Shown: positions 20,542 to 31,659 of the stretch, piece after piece
Numbering within the stretch: the stretch's first letter is position 1
Layout of the letters: each line of letters starts with the position of its first letter
Source of the DNA: Chrysemys picta bellii
Taxonomy: Eukaryota; Chordata; Testudines; Emydidae
Reading direction: 5' to 3'
DNA length: 64,000 nt
Assembly (NCBI RefSeq): GCF_011386835.1
Contig: NC_088795.1
Span: 119,491,434 to 119,555,433 of the forward strand
Position numbers and translations under genes: made by a program
Notes under the pieces: generated by a model
The model's input: only the letters and a program-made list of their open reading frames with translations
Databases searched by the model: none
Told to the model about the DNA's origin: nothing

Positions 20542-21400
20542 GTGCTTGATTTTTGTAAAACATGTGATGAAGAGCTATCTCAGAATTTAGCAGCCTTTAT
20601 TTCAAAACTGGTTAAAGCTTTTTGGTTTTGGACTAGCAATCTTAGGCCCTGTTCCTGCAAAGATTTTCACATGCTTAAATTTAGGCATGTGAAAACAGCC
20701 ATTCAAGTCAGTGAGACTACTTATGTGCTCATAGCTAAGTAAGTCTTGTCTGGATTGGAGTCCTATGTGTGATTTGTAACAATAGTAGGAAGAAAACATA
20801 GACACAAGGTTGATTTTAAGTTGACTGTATCCTTTTTTTACAAGCTACATTTGTATTAATGCAGGAGTGAAGGAATAGATATTAATGGGAGCCTTTGGTG
20901 TGTATCCAGGGACAGAATTTGATCTTGCTATGAAAAACAACACAACTACTCATGCAATTAAGCAGAAATGCTGTATTTTCATTATGGGTAATTTAAGTGA
21001 GGAATGCAGTAGGAAACAGGTTGATGCAGGGAGGCGTATTAAGATCAAACTGGGGGAGGGGCGGCACTGGATCTGTGCTCGTGTAGCAAGATCAGGTTCC
21101 ATGTGAAGTTATTGTGAAGTTTCTATCACCTTGGATCAAAGTCTTTTGAAAACTTTAATTCTGGCAAGACCAGAAAATGGACCCCTACTGGTTCTGAAAT
21201 TGTAGGTGTGAGTTTAGACACACGGTTTTGAATTCTGGTAGGTGTCAGCTGAACACTGACAAATTCATAGCTGGAAACTAGACCAGCTCTCCTGTATGTT
21301 AATATTGTTCAAGATAGGTATTAGACTTGTAAAGATGTGTTTAGACTCTATAAAATGCTTGTAAGTTGCTGGATGCATTAACCATTACTTCTAATATCCG
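20542..21400. other. intronic sequence with no recognised gene
   Basis: Nothing definite was found. A short inverted pair (CACATGCTTAAATTTAGGCATGTG, read as CACATGCTTAAAT and TTTAGGCATGTG) lies at 20669-20692. Confidence 0.4.
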
Positions 21401-21419
21401 TATCCTATGCTATAAGGTA

Positions 21420-22560
21420 ATATGTAAGTTTTGCTTTGTCATACCTGTTCTGAACTTGTGAACCCAGGCAGGAGGAGGGTTCCCCCACCCATCATGAAGG
21501 ACTATCAAAACTAAGTGGGCCACTGTGAAGCATCACGATACAAAAACTGAGCTAATGGTCCTGTCACACCCGTGAAGATACTGTGTGCAAGGAAGCACGT
21601 CCCATCAGCCTTAATTCTGGAAGAGGGAAATAAAAATAGATGACTTGAAAAGTCTTCATCTTTTTGCTGTTTGGACTCTCACAGGGCTAGAGCTAGGAAA
21701 CAAAAGCAGAGGACCCCAGGGTCAACCTGGGTTAGCCCTAAAACAGGGGTTCTCAACCTTTTTCTTTCTGAGGCCACTCCAACCTGCTATAAAATCTCCA
21801 CGGCCCGTCTGTGCCACAACGACTATTTTTTCTGCATATAAAAGCCAAGGCCAGCGTGAGAGGGTAGCAAGCAGGGCAATTTCCCAGGAGCCAATGCCAC
21901 AGGGGGCCCTGCAAAGCTAAGTTGCTCAGGCTTCGGCTTCAGCTCTGGGTGGTGGGGCTTGTAGCCCCAAGTGGTGGGGTTTTGGCTTTCTGCCCTGGGT
22001 CCCAGCAAGTCTAACGCCGGCCCTGCTTGGCAGACCCCCTGAAACCTGCTCGTGGGGGGGCCCCGGACCGCTGGTTGAGAACCACTGCCCTAAAAGACAT
22101 TCACTGCTGACAGATTCCTATAACTCTGTCACCTTTTGGAACCGTAGACTGTAACTCATGCGTATGTGTTGCCTGCTTTAACCTGTTAATAAACCTTCAG
22201 TTAGTTAGTACAGGATTGTTTTTAATGTGAGATCTAAGGTACAAATTGACCCGGGGTAAGTGACTGGTCTCTTGGAACTGAGAGCAACCTGAATATTTTG
22301 TGATCTTTGGTATAAATGATCATTTATCACTAAGTCCAGCTTGCCTGAGTAGCAAGATAGACTGGATTGCCCAAGGGGACTGTCTGACTCTGTGGTAAGA
22401 CTGTTATGTTATATCAGGAGTTCACATTTGTTACTGGGTTGGTGAAATCTAATTATAGAACATACCACCAGTTTGGGGTGACTGCCCCGCTTTTTGACAG
22501 TCTGCCCTGAGGTTGGCACTTACACTTCAGACAGAGTGACACCCCTCGTGTCCCAAATTG
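21420..22560 (+). mobile_element. probable LTR of a retroelement, interrupted
   Basis: The block has the look of an LTR: CTGTCACACCCGTGAAG, a GGAAATAAAAATAG region, then AATAAACCTTCAGTTAGTTAG (AATAAA at about 22189) and a terminal part reading CTTACACTTCAGACAGAGTG. A hAT MITE at 21744-22087 interrupts it. No coding part and no clean LTR ends were found, so this rests on composition and remembered similarity. Confidence 0.35.
21744..22087. mobile_element. hAT-type MITE, 344 bp
   Basis: Ends are CAGGGGTTCTCAACC and GGTTGAGAACCACTG. The exact 8-bp duplication CCCTAAAA is present at 21736-21743 and 22088-22095. It is non-coding. Confidence 0.93.
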
Positions 22561-23835
22561 AAAGGGGCTCAGATTTGAGCTTTGGCTTCTGAATATTCTA
22601 AGCAGTAGAAATATTAGATATTGTAGCCAGAGCTTAGAATCTTGAAAATGATCCTTAAATAGTTTGATTTTAAGTGGTATCTTGTTTCCGGCAGAGTCTC
22701 TTAAAAATAGCAAATAAGACCTCTGAGGGTTATGGTGACATTAAAAAGCATTGCCACACCCTGCTATGTGCCATTGTTAAAATAACTTATTTTTTTCATT
22801 TGCTCTTAAAATCTAGTAGCAGGTTCCGACTTAGTGAGATACATGTATTGGCGCTTGAGTTAGAGACTGTTATTTCAGGGGGTGAAATATACATGAAAAA
22901 CTGTCATCTTGGTGTCTTTTCGCTGTTGTATGTTGAAGCATTTTTTTTAGAAATAATTCAATCATTGAAAAGACAGGATACGTGTCCTGAATGTTTTCTC
23001 CAGTTATCTGAAGTTGGATTAATGCTAGTTAAATGGACAGTCTTGTCTGCTTGAGGATTAATCTTGAATTCAAGGCATTAGTCTCTTCGTACACCAGTGG
23101 TAGATGCTCTTAACTACAAGTGAGGTCTCATCTTTTATTGATGAAAGTTTACCTGACATTATTCAAATGTCTGGCCCTTTCTAAATCATTAAGAAATGGA
23201 TGCCTTTGATGTCTGAATGCTTGACTTTAAATAGTCGATCTTTCCTTGTGCTGTGTGGGAAAGCTGTTTTGATGTACACAAGCTTTGCTTCTTGTTAGCT
23301 CAAGGCTTCTGTGGCATAATTAGGCTTGGTTTGCTGGTTCAATAAAAACTGTTGGTGGAAATGTTTAAAAAAACAAACAAAGAATCCCACCAACTTTCTG
23401 ATCAAATGGAGAGTCATGGCAGTGACTTGAAGCCCAGTTAGTGTTTTTTTTATTTTAGTTTATTTTATTTATTTTTTTTAAAAAGGCCTGACTATTGTCT
23501 GTCTGTCCCCAAGGGTTTTGGGAAAGGCTGGGGGCAAAGGTCATTTGAAAACCTTCTTGCCCTTTCTTATTTATGAATGTCTCACGATCTTCTTAAAAAG
23601 GTATCCAGCTCTTCTTCTACAGTTTTAAAATTTGCTAGAAGGGCAGCAATTAAATCATTCTACTGTGTGACAATCTAGTGGGCTATCTATCTCTAGGCCC
23701 CAGGGAATTCTCAGTTAGTATAAATCAGCCTCGTGCCATTGACTTCAATGGAGCTGTATTAAATTACATCAGCTGTAGATCTAAATTTTGGTTTCTTCTA
23801 TAATTCTCATTTGAAAAAAAGAGGAGGAACCGGTG
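22561..23835. other. intronic sequence with no recognised gene
   Basis: An A/T-rich low-complexity patch lies at 23440-23485. At 23735-23780, TGCCATTGACTTCAATGGAG is one arm of the palindromic mini-element family. No exon was seen. Confidence 0.45.
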
Positions 23836-24515
23836 TGTGATGGGGTGTGTACCCTAGCCAGGCCCTGAAGGGGTTAGTGTGGGCCTGAGGGGCCAATTTG
23901 TAGCCAATCACTTCCTAGTGGGAGAGCTAGGATTAACTGAACAAGAAGTCCAGCTGGGCAGGAGTGGGTTGGATTATAAAGCCAGGAAGTGTGCGGCAGA
24001 AAGAGGCTGCAGGGAGAGAGTCTGCAGTCACTCCCTGGGAGCAGAGAGGGAGAAGAAGAGAAAATAAGCCTGGGGTTCTAGCTGTGGAAGAAGGGCCAAC
24101 CCAGAGGAGTTGTGGGGAAAGAGCGCCTGAGAGGACTAGGTAGGAAGAAATGCAGGGAAACAGCAGCAAAGGGTAGGACTGTGCAGACCTTGGCTGCTTG
24201 CTATAGGGTCCCTGGGCTGGAATCCAGTGTAAAAAAATGGATCTGTGTTCTCTTACCAGCCATTGTGAAGTGTTACAGGAGCATTGGAAATGCCAACCAG
24301 ACAGCTGGTCTGGAGAGACTTTGTTACCCTGGAAGGGGAGGACTATATGGTGACTTGGCCGGAGGGCCCAATCACAAAGAGGGAGTACCCTGGCATGTGA
24401 AGAGAGAGGGGTCGTAGCTTGAATAACTGATGGAAGAGAATGCCAAACCAGGTGAGAGTTGATCCCCAGAGCAGCTACAAAGAGGCAGCGCCTGTGGTGA
24501 GTGAACTCCTTCACA
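23836..24515 (+). mobile_element. solo LTR, 680 bp
   Basis: The block starts TGTGATGGGGTG and ends CTCCTTCACA, giving short TGTGA/TCACA inverted ends. It is flanked by a near-exact 5-bp duplication (CGGTG at 23831-23835, CAGTG at 24516-24520). A TATA-like ATTATAAAG is at about 23974. No internal retroviral or gypsy coding sequence is next to it, so it is read as the product of LTR-LTR recombination. The superfamily (gypsy or ERV) is not decided. Confidence 0.7.
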
Positions 24516-24520
24516 CAGTG

Positions 24521-25167
24521 TTGGGAAGAGGGAAGGTCAGGGGAGTAAGAAACACATGGAACAGACCCAGATAACATCATTGGTCCTGCATTCCACTCTC
24601 TGCATTTCTTTTTTGTATATCTTCATCATTCTCTTTCTCTAACATTTTTATTGCATTTTTGTAGAAAGAATCTGTTAACTCAATCATGGATTCCCCCCCC
24701 CCCCTTTCTGTGTTTGCTCTTTTGTTTTTACTCCCTTTTTGGCCCCCTTGCCTCCTTTCTGTGCATTTGTTTATTTCATTTTTCTCTCTCTCTCTTTTTT
24801 TTTCCTATTTGTTTTTCAATATCTGCAGGGTCAGCAGAAATAGACCAAAATAACACTTTACAGATAGAAGGGCTGGCAGCTGAAAGGAAACTAATATCCT
24901 GGTCAGTTTCCCTCTGCAGCCACTTCATACAGAAGGAAACTGACTGGAATTAGTTAATGGCCTTTTGCATCAATCTTTCTGCACACTGAACCAGATGCAG
25001 AGGAAAAGTGGCCCAGATTGCACAATCTTAATCACTTTCCCTTTTCAGAAGGCTCCCTCTATGCGGTCTGATTTTAAGAAATGCAGAGCACAGTAATATC
25101 ACAAAGGTATAGGGAGTTGTGGTTCTCAGTTCTTTCAGGATCAGACCTGTAAAGCCTTACTTTCCCA
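24521..25167. other. intronic sequence, pyrimidine-rich patch
   Basis: Positions 24690-24815 hold a C run (24690-24703) and CTCTCTCTCT/T-rich tract. The CTGCAGG after the tract at 24826 resembles a splice acceptor, but the frame that follows has no recognisable product. Confidence 0.4.
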
Positions 25168-25238
25168 GGATCTGATCCAAAGTCCACTGAAGTTAATGGG
25201 AGTCTTTTAATTGACTTCAGTAGGCTTTGGATCAGACC
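25168..25238. repeat. palindromic mini-element, about 71 bp
   Basis: The arms are GGATCTGATCCAAAGTCCAC plus TGAAGTTAA at left and TTGACTTCAGTAGGC plus TTTGGATCAGACC at right, pairing over about 28 bp with few mismatches. It is the cleanest copy of this family in the window. No target duplication was found. Confidence 0.7.
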
Positions 25239-25683
25239 ACTGAAATACCAAATTGTCTGGGCTGGTTTCATGTCTGCTAATCAAGATGCATGTAGGATGA
25301 CAGTGAAGCATGGTGGATGTCTGTCATAGTGTAGTGATCCTGCCATACACAACAAGTATTAAATGAAATCCCTAACTTGCTATCTTTACGAGACTGAACT
25401 TAATGGGAAATCTGGGATATTTTCTTGACTACACTCAGTATGGCAACTTCCTTCTTTTTTGTACTTACTGTAACATCATATGCAAACTAAGTTTAGTAAG
25501 TACCTTTGTTGTGGAGACCGAGGAAATATTTTAATAGATTGTTCCCACATAGCATCATTATAGTCATTCTGGTTCTTTTCCTCCTCCCCTTCACTTTTCT
25601 GGATGAAGGAACAAGAGTGCATCAAATCTTGCATGCACGGACTGTAGAATTTAGGTAATGGCTTAAACATTCAAGTTAAAGAG

Positions 25684-25790
25684 TTAAAGAGTGAGAGAGA
25701 CCTGAAGAAGAGTTCTGTATAAGCTCAAAAGCTTGTCTCTCACCAACAGAAGTTGGTCCAGTGAAAGATCGTAATTCACCCACCTTGTCT
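25684..25790 (+). mobile_element. Penelope-type 3'-end insertion, 107 bp
   Basis: An exact 14-bp direct duplication, TTCAAGTTAAAGAG, brackets it (25670-25683 and 25791-25804). The interior (AGCTCAAAAGCTTGTCTCTC, ACCAACAGAAGTTGGTCCAG, TTCACCCACCTTGTCT) is a tail common in turtle Penelope-like copies, by memory. It carries a short hairpin, CCAACAGAAGTTGG. Confidence 0.75.
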
Positions 25791-25804
25791 TTCAAGTTAA
25801 AGAG

Positions 25805-26424
25805 GACAGTTAGTAGACTAACTTGGTCTCTCCTCTCTTATCTCTTGGTTTAGAAATGTCAAGTGAGGGGGGTTGATATTGTCTTGTTTAGCCTGGCCAT
25901 TTAAATGGTTTAACTCTTTGGAAGAGAACATAGTTCTTATTCTGATATGTCTTTTTTTTATCCTCATTGTATCAGAACACACATTACCTAGAGCTTTTCT
26001 GGTGCTGTTGATTCAGAAATAAATGGATATATTTGCCCTAAATTCATTCCTGCATTGATCCCAGGGGTGTCATTAGTCCCAGTTTTCATGGTGGAGTCAA
26101 AATGTTGTCATGCAACATCATTGCCATACAACCACGTTCTGTTAGCCCCAATGTTATGTCACAACATGGTGACATTTGCATGTTGATGTGGCAGTATACT
26201 GTCAGCATGCCATGAGGCAAATGTCACCATGTTGTGATGACAAATCTGTCACTAAAGACAAGCTTTTAAAAAGGGACAACCCTAACTGATCTTGAAAAAA
26301 TGAACCTGTTTAGATTATTCCTAAATATGAGGCAAACAAGGTCAATCAGAAGTTTAGTGTAAGCTTTTGCTTTCTGATTTTTTTTAATTACTTTTAATTT
26401 CTTAGAGGGTCTTTGTTATATGTT
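25805..26424. other. intronic sequence with a strong hairpin
   Basis: Apart from the inverted repeat at 26158-26238, listed separately, no family was recognised. Confidence 0.45.
26158..26238. repeat. 22-bp inverted repeat (hairpin)
   Basis: The left arm GTCACAACATGGTGACATTT (26158-26177, then GC) pairs with GCAAATGTCACCATGTTGTG (26217-26236, then AT) with one mismatch over 22 bp and a 37-base loop. A related word (TGTTGTCATGCAACATCA) lies just upstream at 26103-26120. It may be a MITE core of an unknown family. Confidence 0.7.
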
Positions 26425-27625
26425 GATGTCATGGTACCATATCAGGAGGTGGATGGGCATTTCTAGAACAAATAATAGAAATATCTAGAACACAAGACCT
26501 AGTAGTAATAGAGGACCTTAACTGCCCATATATCTGTTGTAAAAGTAATATGTCAGAACACAAAAATGTCTGATAGGTTCTTGGAATGTATTGGGGACAA
26601 TTTATTGTTTCAGAATGTGGAGGAAGTAATCAGGGGGATGCTCATTTTAGATTTGATTCTGAGTAGTGGGGGAATTGGTTGTGAATCTGAAGGTTGAAGG
26701 GAATTTGGTGAAAGTGATCATGAAATGATAGACTTCATGATTGTAAGGAAAGGAAGGAGTAAGAGCAGCAGAGTGAGGACAGTGGACTTCAAAAGAGCAG
26801 ACTTTAACAAACTCAGAAAACTGATAGTTAAGGTCTTATGGGGAGAAAACATAAAGGTAAAAGTCGATAATGAGAACCAGCAGTTTCTCAGAGACAATAT
26901 TAGAGGCAGCAAACTATCCAGATATGAAGGAGAAATAGGAAGAATTGTAAGAGGCCAGTATGGCTCCATCAGAAGCTCTTTAATGACTTGAAAATCAAAA
27001 AGCATCCTACAAAAAGTAGAAACATGGACTAATTGCTAACAAGGACTACACAAGAATAGCACAAGCATATAGGGACAAAATTAGATAGGCTGTGGTACAA
27101 AATTTATTACACCTAGCAAGGAACATAAAAGGCCATAAGAATAGTTCTTAGAAGAACATTAGGAGCAACAGAAAGAAGAAGGAAAGTGCGGGTCCTTCGC
27201 TTACTAGAGAAGGAGAGCTTATAATTTATGTCATCAAGAAAGCTGAGGTGTTTAAGGCCTATTTTACTTCAGCCTTCACTAAAAAGGTAAATTGCAACCA
27301 AATACTTAATACAGTTAATATTGACAAGGCAGAAGGAACACAAGTCAAAATAGGGAAAGAACAGGTTAAAAACTATTTAGATAAGTTCGATGTATTCAAG
27401 TTGGAAGGGCCTGATTAAATTCATCCTCAGGGTACTTAAGGAACTAGCTGAAGCAATCCTGGAACTGTTAATAATGATCTTTGAGAACTCCTGGAGGTCC
27501 CACTAGGACTGGAGAAGGGCAAACCTAGTACCTCTCTTTATAAAGGGGAACTAAGAGGACCTGCGGTATTATAGACCAATTAGCCTAACTTTGATACCGG
27601 AAAGATACTGGAACAAACTATTAAA
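26425..27625 (+). pseudogene. CR1 LINE ORF2 fragment (endonuclease to early RT), sense
   Basis: Broken frames read a CR1-type pol. Visible pieces include VIEDLNCPYIC and IGCESEG near 26500-26700, SDHEMIDFMIVRKGR at about 26716, and YRPISLT at about 27570, which is the start of the reverse transcriptase. Stops and frame shifts are frequent, so it is dead. The part 27340-27625 overlaps, in reverse complement, the antisense CR1 at 53211-53938. Confidence 0.75.
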
Positions 27626-27965
27626 CAATCAGTTTGTCCATTCTTCAGTAGCTAATGTGTTTAATTAGAACATTCTTCTGCTTTGACACTTACAAATTAT
27701 GAATCAGTCCAAGGGCAACCCTGCAACTCTTACTCAGTAGTCTTTATTCAGGTGAAATCTTTGTAAGTGTTGCAGGATCAGGAACTAATATAGGATCTTC
27801 AACTCTAAACCATAGAATCATAAAATAATTTGGAACAATTTTGGCTCAACAGAATTTAAATGCTACAAGAAGGGAGACATGGAAGACAATAGCTTTGTAT
27901 TTATTTGTACTTCTCTTCGTTCAAGACTGGTTAAAGGCAATACCAAAACATCTATATGGCGATAT

Positions 27966-28137
27966 ACCTATCTCATAGAACTGGAAGGGATCCCGAAAGG
28001 TCATCGAGTCCAGCCCCCTGCCTTCACTAGTAGGACCAAGTACTGATTTTGCCCCAGATCCCTAAATGGCCCCCTCAAGGATTGAGCTCACAACCGTGGG
28101 TTGAGCAGGCCAATGCTCAAACCACTGAGCTATACAT
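27966..28137 (-). repeat. tRNA-derived SINE with CR1-like tail, copy 1
   Basis: On the - strand the element begins with a tRNA-like head (ATAGCTCAGTGGTTTGAGCA, then a degenerate B box, GGTTGTGAGCTCAATCC). It passes through GAGGGGGCCATTTAGGGATC and CAAAATCAGTACTTGGTCC, and ends with the CR1-like tail CCCTTCCAGTTCTATGAGA. This composite matches the Cry-type SINEs of hidden-necked turtles as I remember them. A second copy is at 43326. Confidence 0.8.
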
Positions 28138-28158
28138 ACTAGACAGTATTTCTTATAC

Positions 28159-28488
28159 CAGGGATCGGCAACCTTTGGCCCATGGCCCGCCAGGGTAAGC
28201 CTCCTGGCGGGCCGGACTGGTTTGTTTACCTGCTGCGTCTGCAGGTTCGGCTGATCACAGCTCCCACTAGCCGTGGTTTGCCACTCCAGGCCAATGGGGG
28301 CTGCGGGAAGTGGCGGCCAGAGCATCCCTCGGCACGCGCCGCTTCCCGCAGCCCACATTGGTCTGGAGCAGTGAACCGCGGTCAGTAGGAGCCGCGATCA
28401 GCTGAACCTGCAGATCTGGCAGGTAAACAAACCGGCCCGCTAGGATGCTTACCCTGGTGGGCCGCGTGCCAAAGGTTGCTGATCCCTG
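28159..28488. mobile_element. hAT-type MITE, 330 bp, largely palindromic
   Basis: The exact 8-bp duplication TCTTATAC lies at 28151-28158 and 28489-28496. The ends are CAGGGATCGGCAACCTTTGG and AAAGGTTGCTGATCCCTG. The two halves are inverted copies (GGTTTGTTTACCTGC against GCAGGTAAACAAACC-like sequence at right), so the whole element can fold. It lies next to the SINE above. Confidence 0.95.
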
Positions 28489-28496
28489 TCTTATAC

Positions 28497-30047
28497 CATA
28501 GCTTCGGGGCATATTCAACTGGGATAGTTTTATTCAGTTAACTAAACGTAACTAACCTAAAGCAGTAGTATATAACATAGCCATACAGTTGGCCTGACCC
28601 AGCAAGATACTGACTGTTTCCTGAGAGTTGCTTTAGTATATGGAAGTTGAAGGTGCTGCACCTTTCAGTGCCTTGCAGAATCAAATGCAGTGTCTTTAAG
28701 ATATACGAGAATGTGCTAAAGGGAACCTAATCTAACCAGCACTACCCTAAAGGCATCATGATGGAGAGTTTCCCTATCAGAGAGTTGTGAAACTATATGT
28801 TTGCTCTCCAAGCTGAAATGTCTCTGATTTTGATGCACAAATCTGATTTCTGGCCTAGCTGAAGTTTTATCTGGTTGGTCCGTGCAGGCTAGTCCTGTCT
28901 GATGTAGGTTTGGTCAGTGAGTGATTGATTTATTTTAAAATAGCTTTTTCAAACTTTAGGGAGAAGCAAACAGTCCTTTATTGCTTAAGCTTTGCATATC
29001 AGTGATAGGCTTAACTTTTGATTAGTGATCCCTTTATAAAATGATTGGATTGGATTTTGAAAAGTGACCTATAAAATTGAAGCTGCAGTTTTCTGGGTCT
29101 TGGTTTTTTTGCCTTTAAAGTGTTAGAATGCACAAAATCTCAGACTTGTGTGTGCAAACTGAAGTTACATGTACAAATCAACTAGTTCAACACTTATTTA
29201 CCAGATTGTAAGTAGAAGATGGAGGTTCTGTAAAATGGAGACATGAAAAAATACATGTGCAATTTTAGAATCCATTGCATTTCCTCTGTTAAAATTTCTC
29301 ACTTCAAATGTACTGTATGTATTGGCTTTGTCTGTTTATCAAATTTACTTCTAAAGTAACCTGTATGCGTATTGATGGTTTTCCTGAGCTAAGATTCTTC
29401 CTGTTCATGTAAACATCTTTCAGGATGTTTTTATACTACACATCTCTACAAATACAACCACAGTATGAAAGTTTGCAATGAAGGTGGTAAGTAGGGAGAT
29501 TCAGGGATAGGAGGTCCCTGAATCATCCTGAGACAAAGGGAAAGGAGCCAGGACATGTCAGTCCTAGGGTGTTCCTAAGTGCCTTTCGCCTCAGGTATGG
29601 CACTGCTTTTAGAGAGCTGAGCTCATGAGCTTCCTTGCTCATTGCCTTCAGTCAGTGTTGAGCTGGTGTTGCGAGACTGCACAGCAGTGCATCTCAGTTC
29701 TCCCAAGTAGCAGTGGGTGAAGGGGCAAGTTCATAATTCTTTTCTGGTCTGGGGAGACCAAAGCAGGCGTTGGAAACAAATAGAGACGTACAAACTTCAA
29801 ACAGCTTGAAAATCTGGTTAGGGTGTATGGATGCTTAGCTGAATCTGTTTGGTCCGGAAATCTTCTGAAACCAGCCTCTCTTATGGGGTTTGCAATCCTA
29901 TGAGCTTTCCCCCCAGACTTAGCAATATCATGAGAATAGAATGTAGTAGATTCTGTGTCAGTGCAGGGACAGAGTGGTGGTGGTGGTGTGTACCTTTCCA
30001 ATTCAGGTGATGTCACACTATGGCAATTTCTGTGGAATTATCAAAGA
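28497..30047. other. intronic sequence with no recognised gene
   Basis: No exon or named repeat was recognised. The - strand frame at 29648-30016 has no known domain. Confidence 0.45.
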
Positions 30048-30895
30048 AGGATGGTCTAATGGTTAAGGCACTAGCTTGGGACTTGGGAGACCCATGTTCA
30101 ATTTCCTATTGTAGCACAGACTCAGTTCCCCATCTGTAAAATGCTTTCCCCCCTTGTATCTGACAGAAGTGTTGTAAGGGTATATTAAAGATTGCAATGT
30201 GCTACAGTACTGTGATAATTAGGGCCATACCAAATGGGCCATTTTGGTCAATTTCATGGTTATAGGAATTCAAAAATAGTAAATTTCATGATTTCAGCCA
30301 TTTAAATCTGAAATTTCACGGTGTTGTAATTATAGGGGTCCTGACCCAAAAAGGAGTTGGGTGGGGGGTGGTGGGGGTTGCAAGTTTATTGTAGGGCGGG
30401 GTGGCGGTAGTGCTACCCTTACTTCTGTGCTGCTGCTGGCGGTAGTGCTGCCTTCAGAGCTGGGCAGTTGGAGAGCAGCAGCTGCTGACTGGGAGCCCAT
30501 CTCTGAAGGCAGAGCCATTGCCAGTAGTGGTGCAGAAGTAAGGATGGCATGGTATGGTATTGCCACCCTTACTTCTGCGCTGCTGCCTGCAGAGCTGGGC
30601 CCTCAGTCAGCGGCCGCCACTCTCTGGCCACCCGGCTCTGAAGGCAGCGCAGAAGTGAGGGTGGCAACACCATGACCCCCTTAAAATAACCTTGTGACCC
30701 CCCTGCAAGTTCCTTTTGGGTCAGGACCCCCAATTTGAGAAATGCTGGTCTCCCTTGTGAAATCTGTATAGTACTGGGTAAAAACACACAAGACCAGATT
30801 TCACGGGAGGGAGACCAGATTTCATGGTCCGTGATGTGTTTTTCATGGCTGTGAATTTGGTAGTGATAATGAGGGTAATATAAGGTATCTCAGAT
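30048..30895 (+). repeat. MIR SINE with tRNA-like promoter, split by a hAT element
   Basis: The head reads GGATGGTCTAATGGTTAAGG (A-box-like), then CCCATGTTCAATTTCC (B-box-like), followed by CAGTTCCCCATCTGTAAAAT and GTGCTACAGTACTGTGATAA. The tail resumes after the hAT insertion with GTGATAATGAGGGTAATATA. The duplicated GTGATAAT is MIR sequence, which shows the order of insertion. Confidence 0.8.
30220..30862. mobile_element. hAT-type non-autonomous element, 643 bp, nested in MIR
   Basis: An exact 8-bp duplication, GTGATAAT, flanks it (30212-30219 and 30863-30870). The left end is TAGGGCCATACCAAAT and the right end is ATTTGGTA, so the right terminus lacks the outer GGGCCCTA-like bases. The interior is nearly palindromic, with GGGTCCTGACCCAAAAAGG (30336-30355) against CCTTTTGGGTCAGGACCCCC (30712-30731). 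CTTACTTCTGTGCTGCTGC and GGTGCAGAAGTAAGG words repeat inside. Confidence 0.88.
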
Positions 30896-31659
30896 AAATG
30901 GAAGGGACAGAGTTGCAGGTTAAATAGGTAAGTCATATTTCTCATGTTAATCCAGTATAGTTTCTTACACTGAGCTTCCATGTGGTTTAAAGTCCTAAAT
31001 TTTATTGCTTTTTATCATGCCAGGAATGGGATTTTAAGATTGATTTTCTTCCTTCTAAATACATTTCACATAAAGTACATGTTTCTTACCATATCAGCTT
31101 TTACTTTACTGTGCTGAACAAAATAGTCATCCAACAGAAAACTGCACCTATCTACTTTGAGTACGCAGTGTTTAGATAGTGTTTACCTTCCTTAAACATT
31201 TGTTTTTAATACATTTTCATTACTGTTTCTTCTCTGCTTTAATTTGCTAAGAAACTTGTAAGTTTTTTCTGAAGACTCATCATGCACATAGCAGTTAGAA
31301 ATGCATTCAGCATTATTTCTCTAAAAACAATCTGGATGGTCTGTGATCTGAATCTGCAGGGCCATAAAATATATACGGCACTGTATTAAATTTTACAATG
31401 CTCATTACATCAATGCTATACCTGTTGGGTAGAAAATCACTGAAGCAGATGAGGAGTAGTGCTGTTTGAACAGCAGAGTATTAGAAATGCTTTTACAGGA
31501 GCTCTTTTAGGTATGAGCTTCACTGCAGGGTTCAGCTAAGAAAATAATTGGTATTTAAGATGTTTGCTAAGTAACACAACTATTTCTCCACAGTGGAGGA
31601 ATTACAAAGCAGTGAAGTGCTGTAAAATTTTTCTTTGGGCTAAAAAACCTGCCATATGA
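30896..31659. other. intronic sequence with no recognised gene
   Basis: AT-rich; nothing recognised. Confidence 0.45.

Noticed and set aside
23933..24580. 215-codon - strand frame, the longest in the window
   Set aside because: It runs antisense through a solo LTR, past its end, and has no recognisable domain.
24800..24960. possible exon after a pyrimidine tract and CTGCAGG
   Set aside because: The tract resembles a splice acceptor, but the following frame does not continue the SORCS2 VPS10 domain and no donor of good quality follows.
26050..26160. extension of the hairpin into a longer palindrome
   Set aside because: The upstream word TGTTGTCATGCAACATCA is self-paired but does not extend the 22-bp arms in register.
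28080..28137. tRNA-like sequence
   Set aside because: It is the head of a SINE, with a degenerate B box and a CR1-like tail, not a tRNA gene. The same holds for 43440-43497 and the MIR heads.
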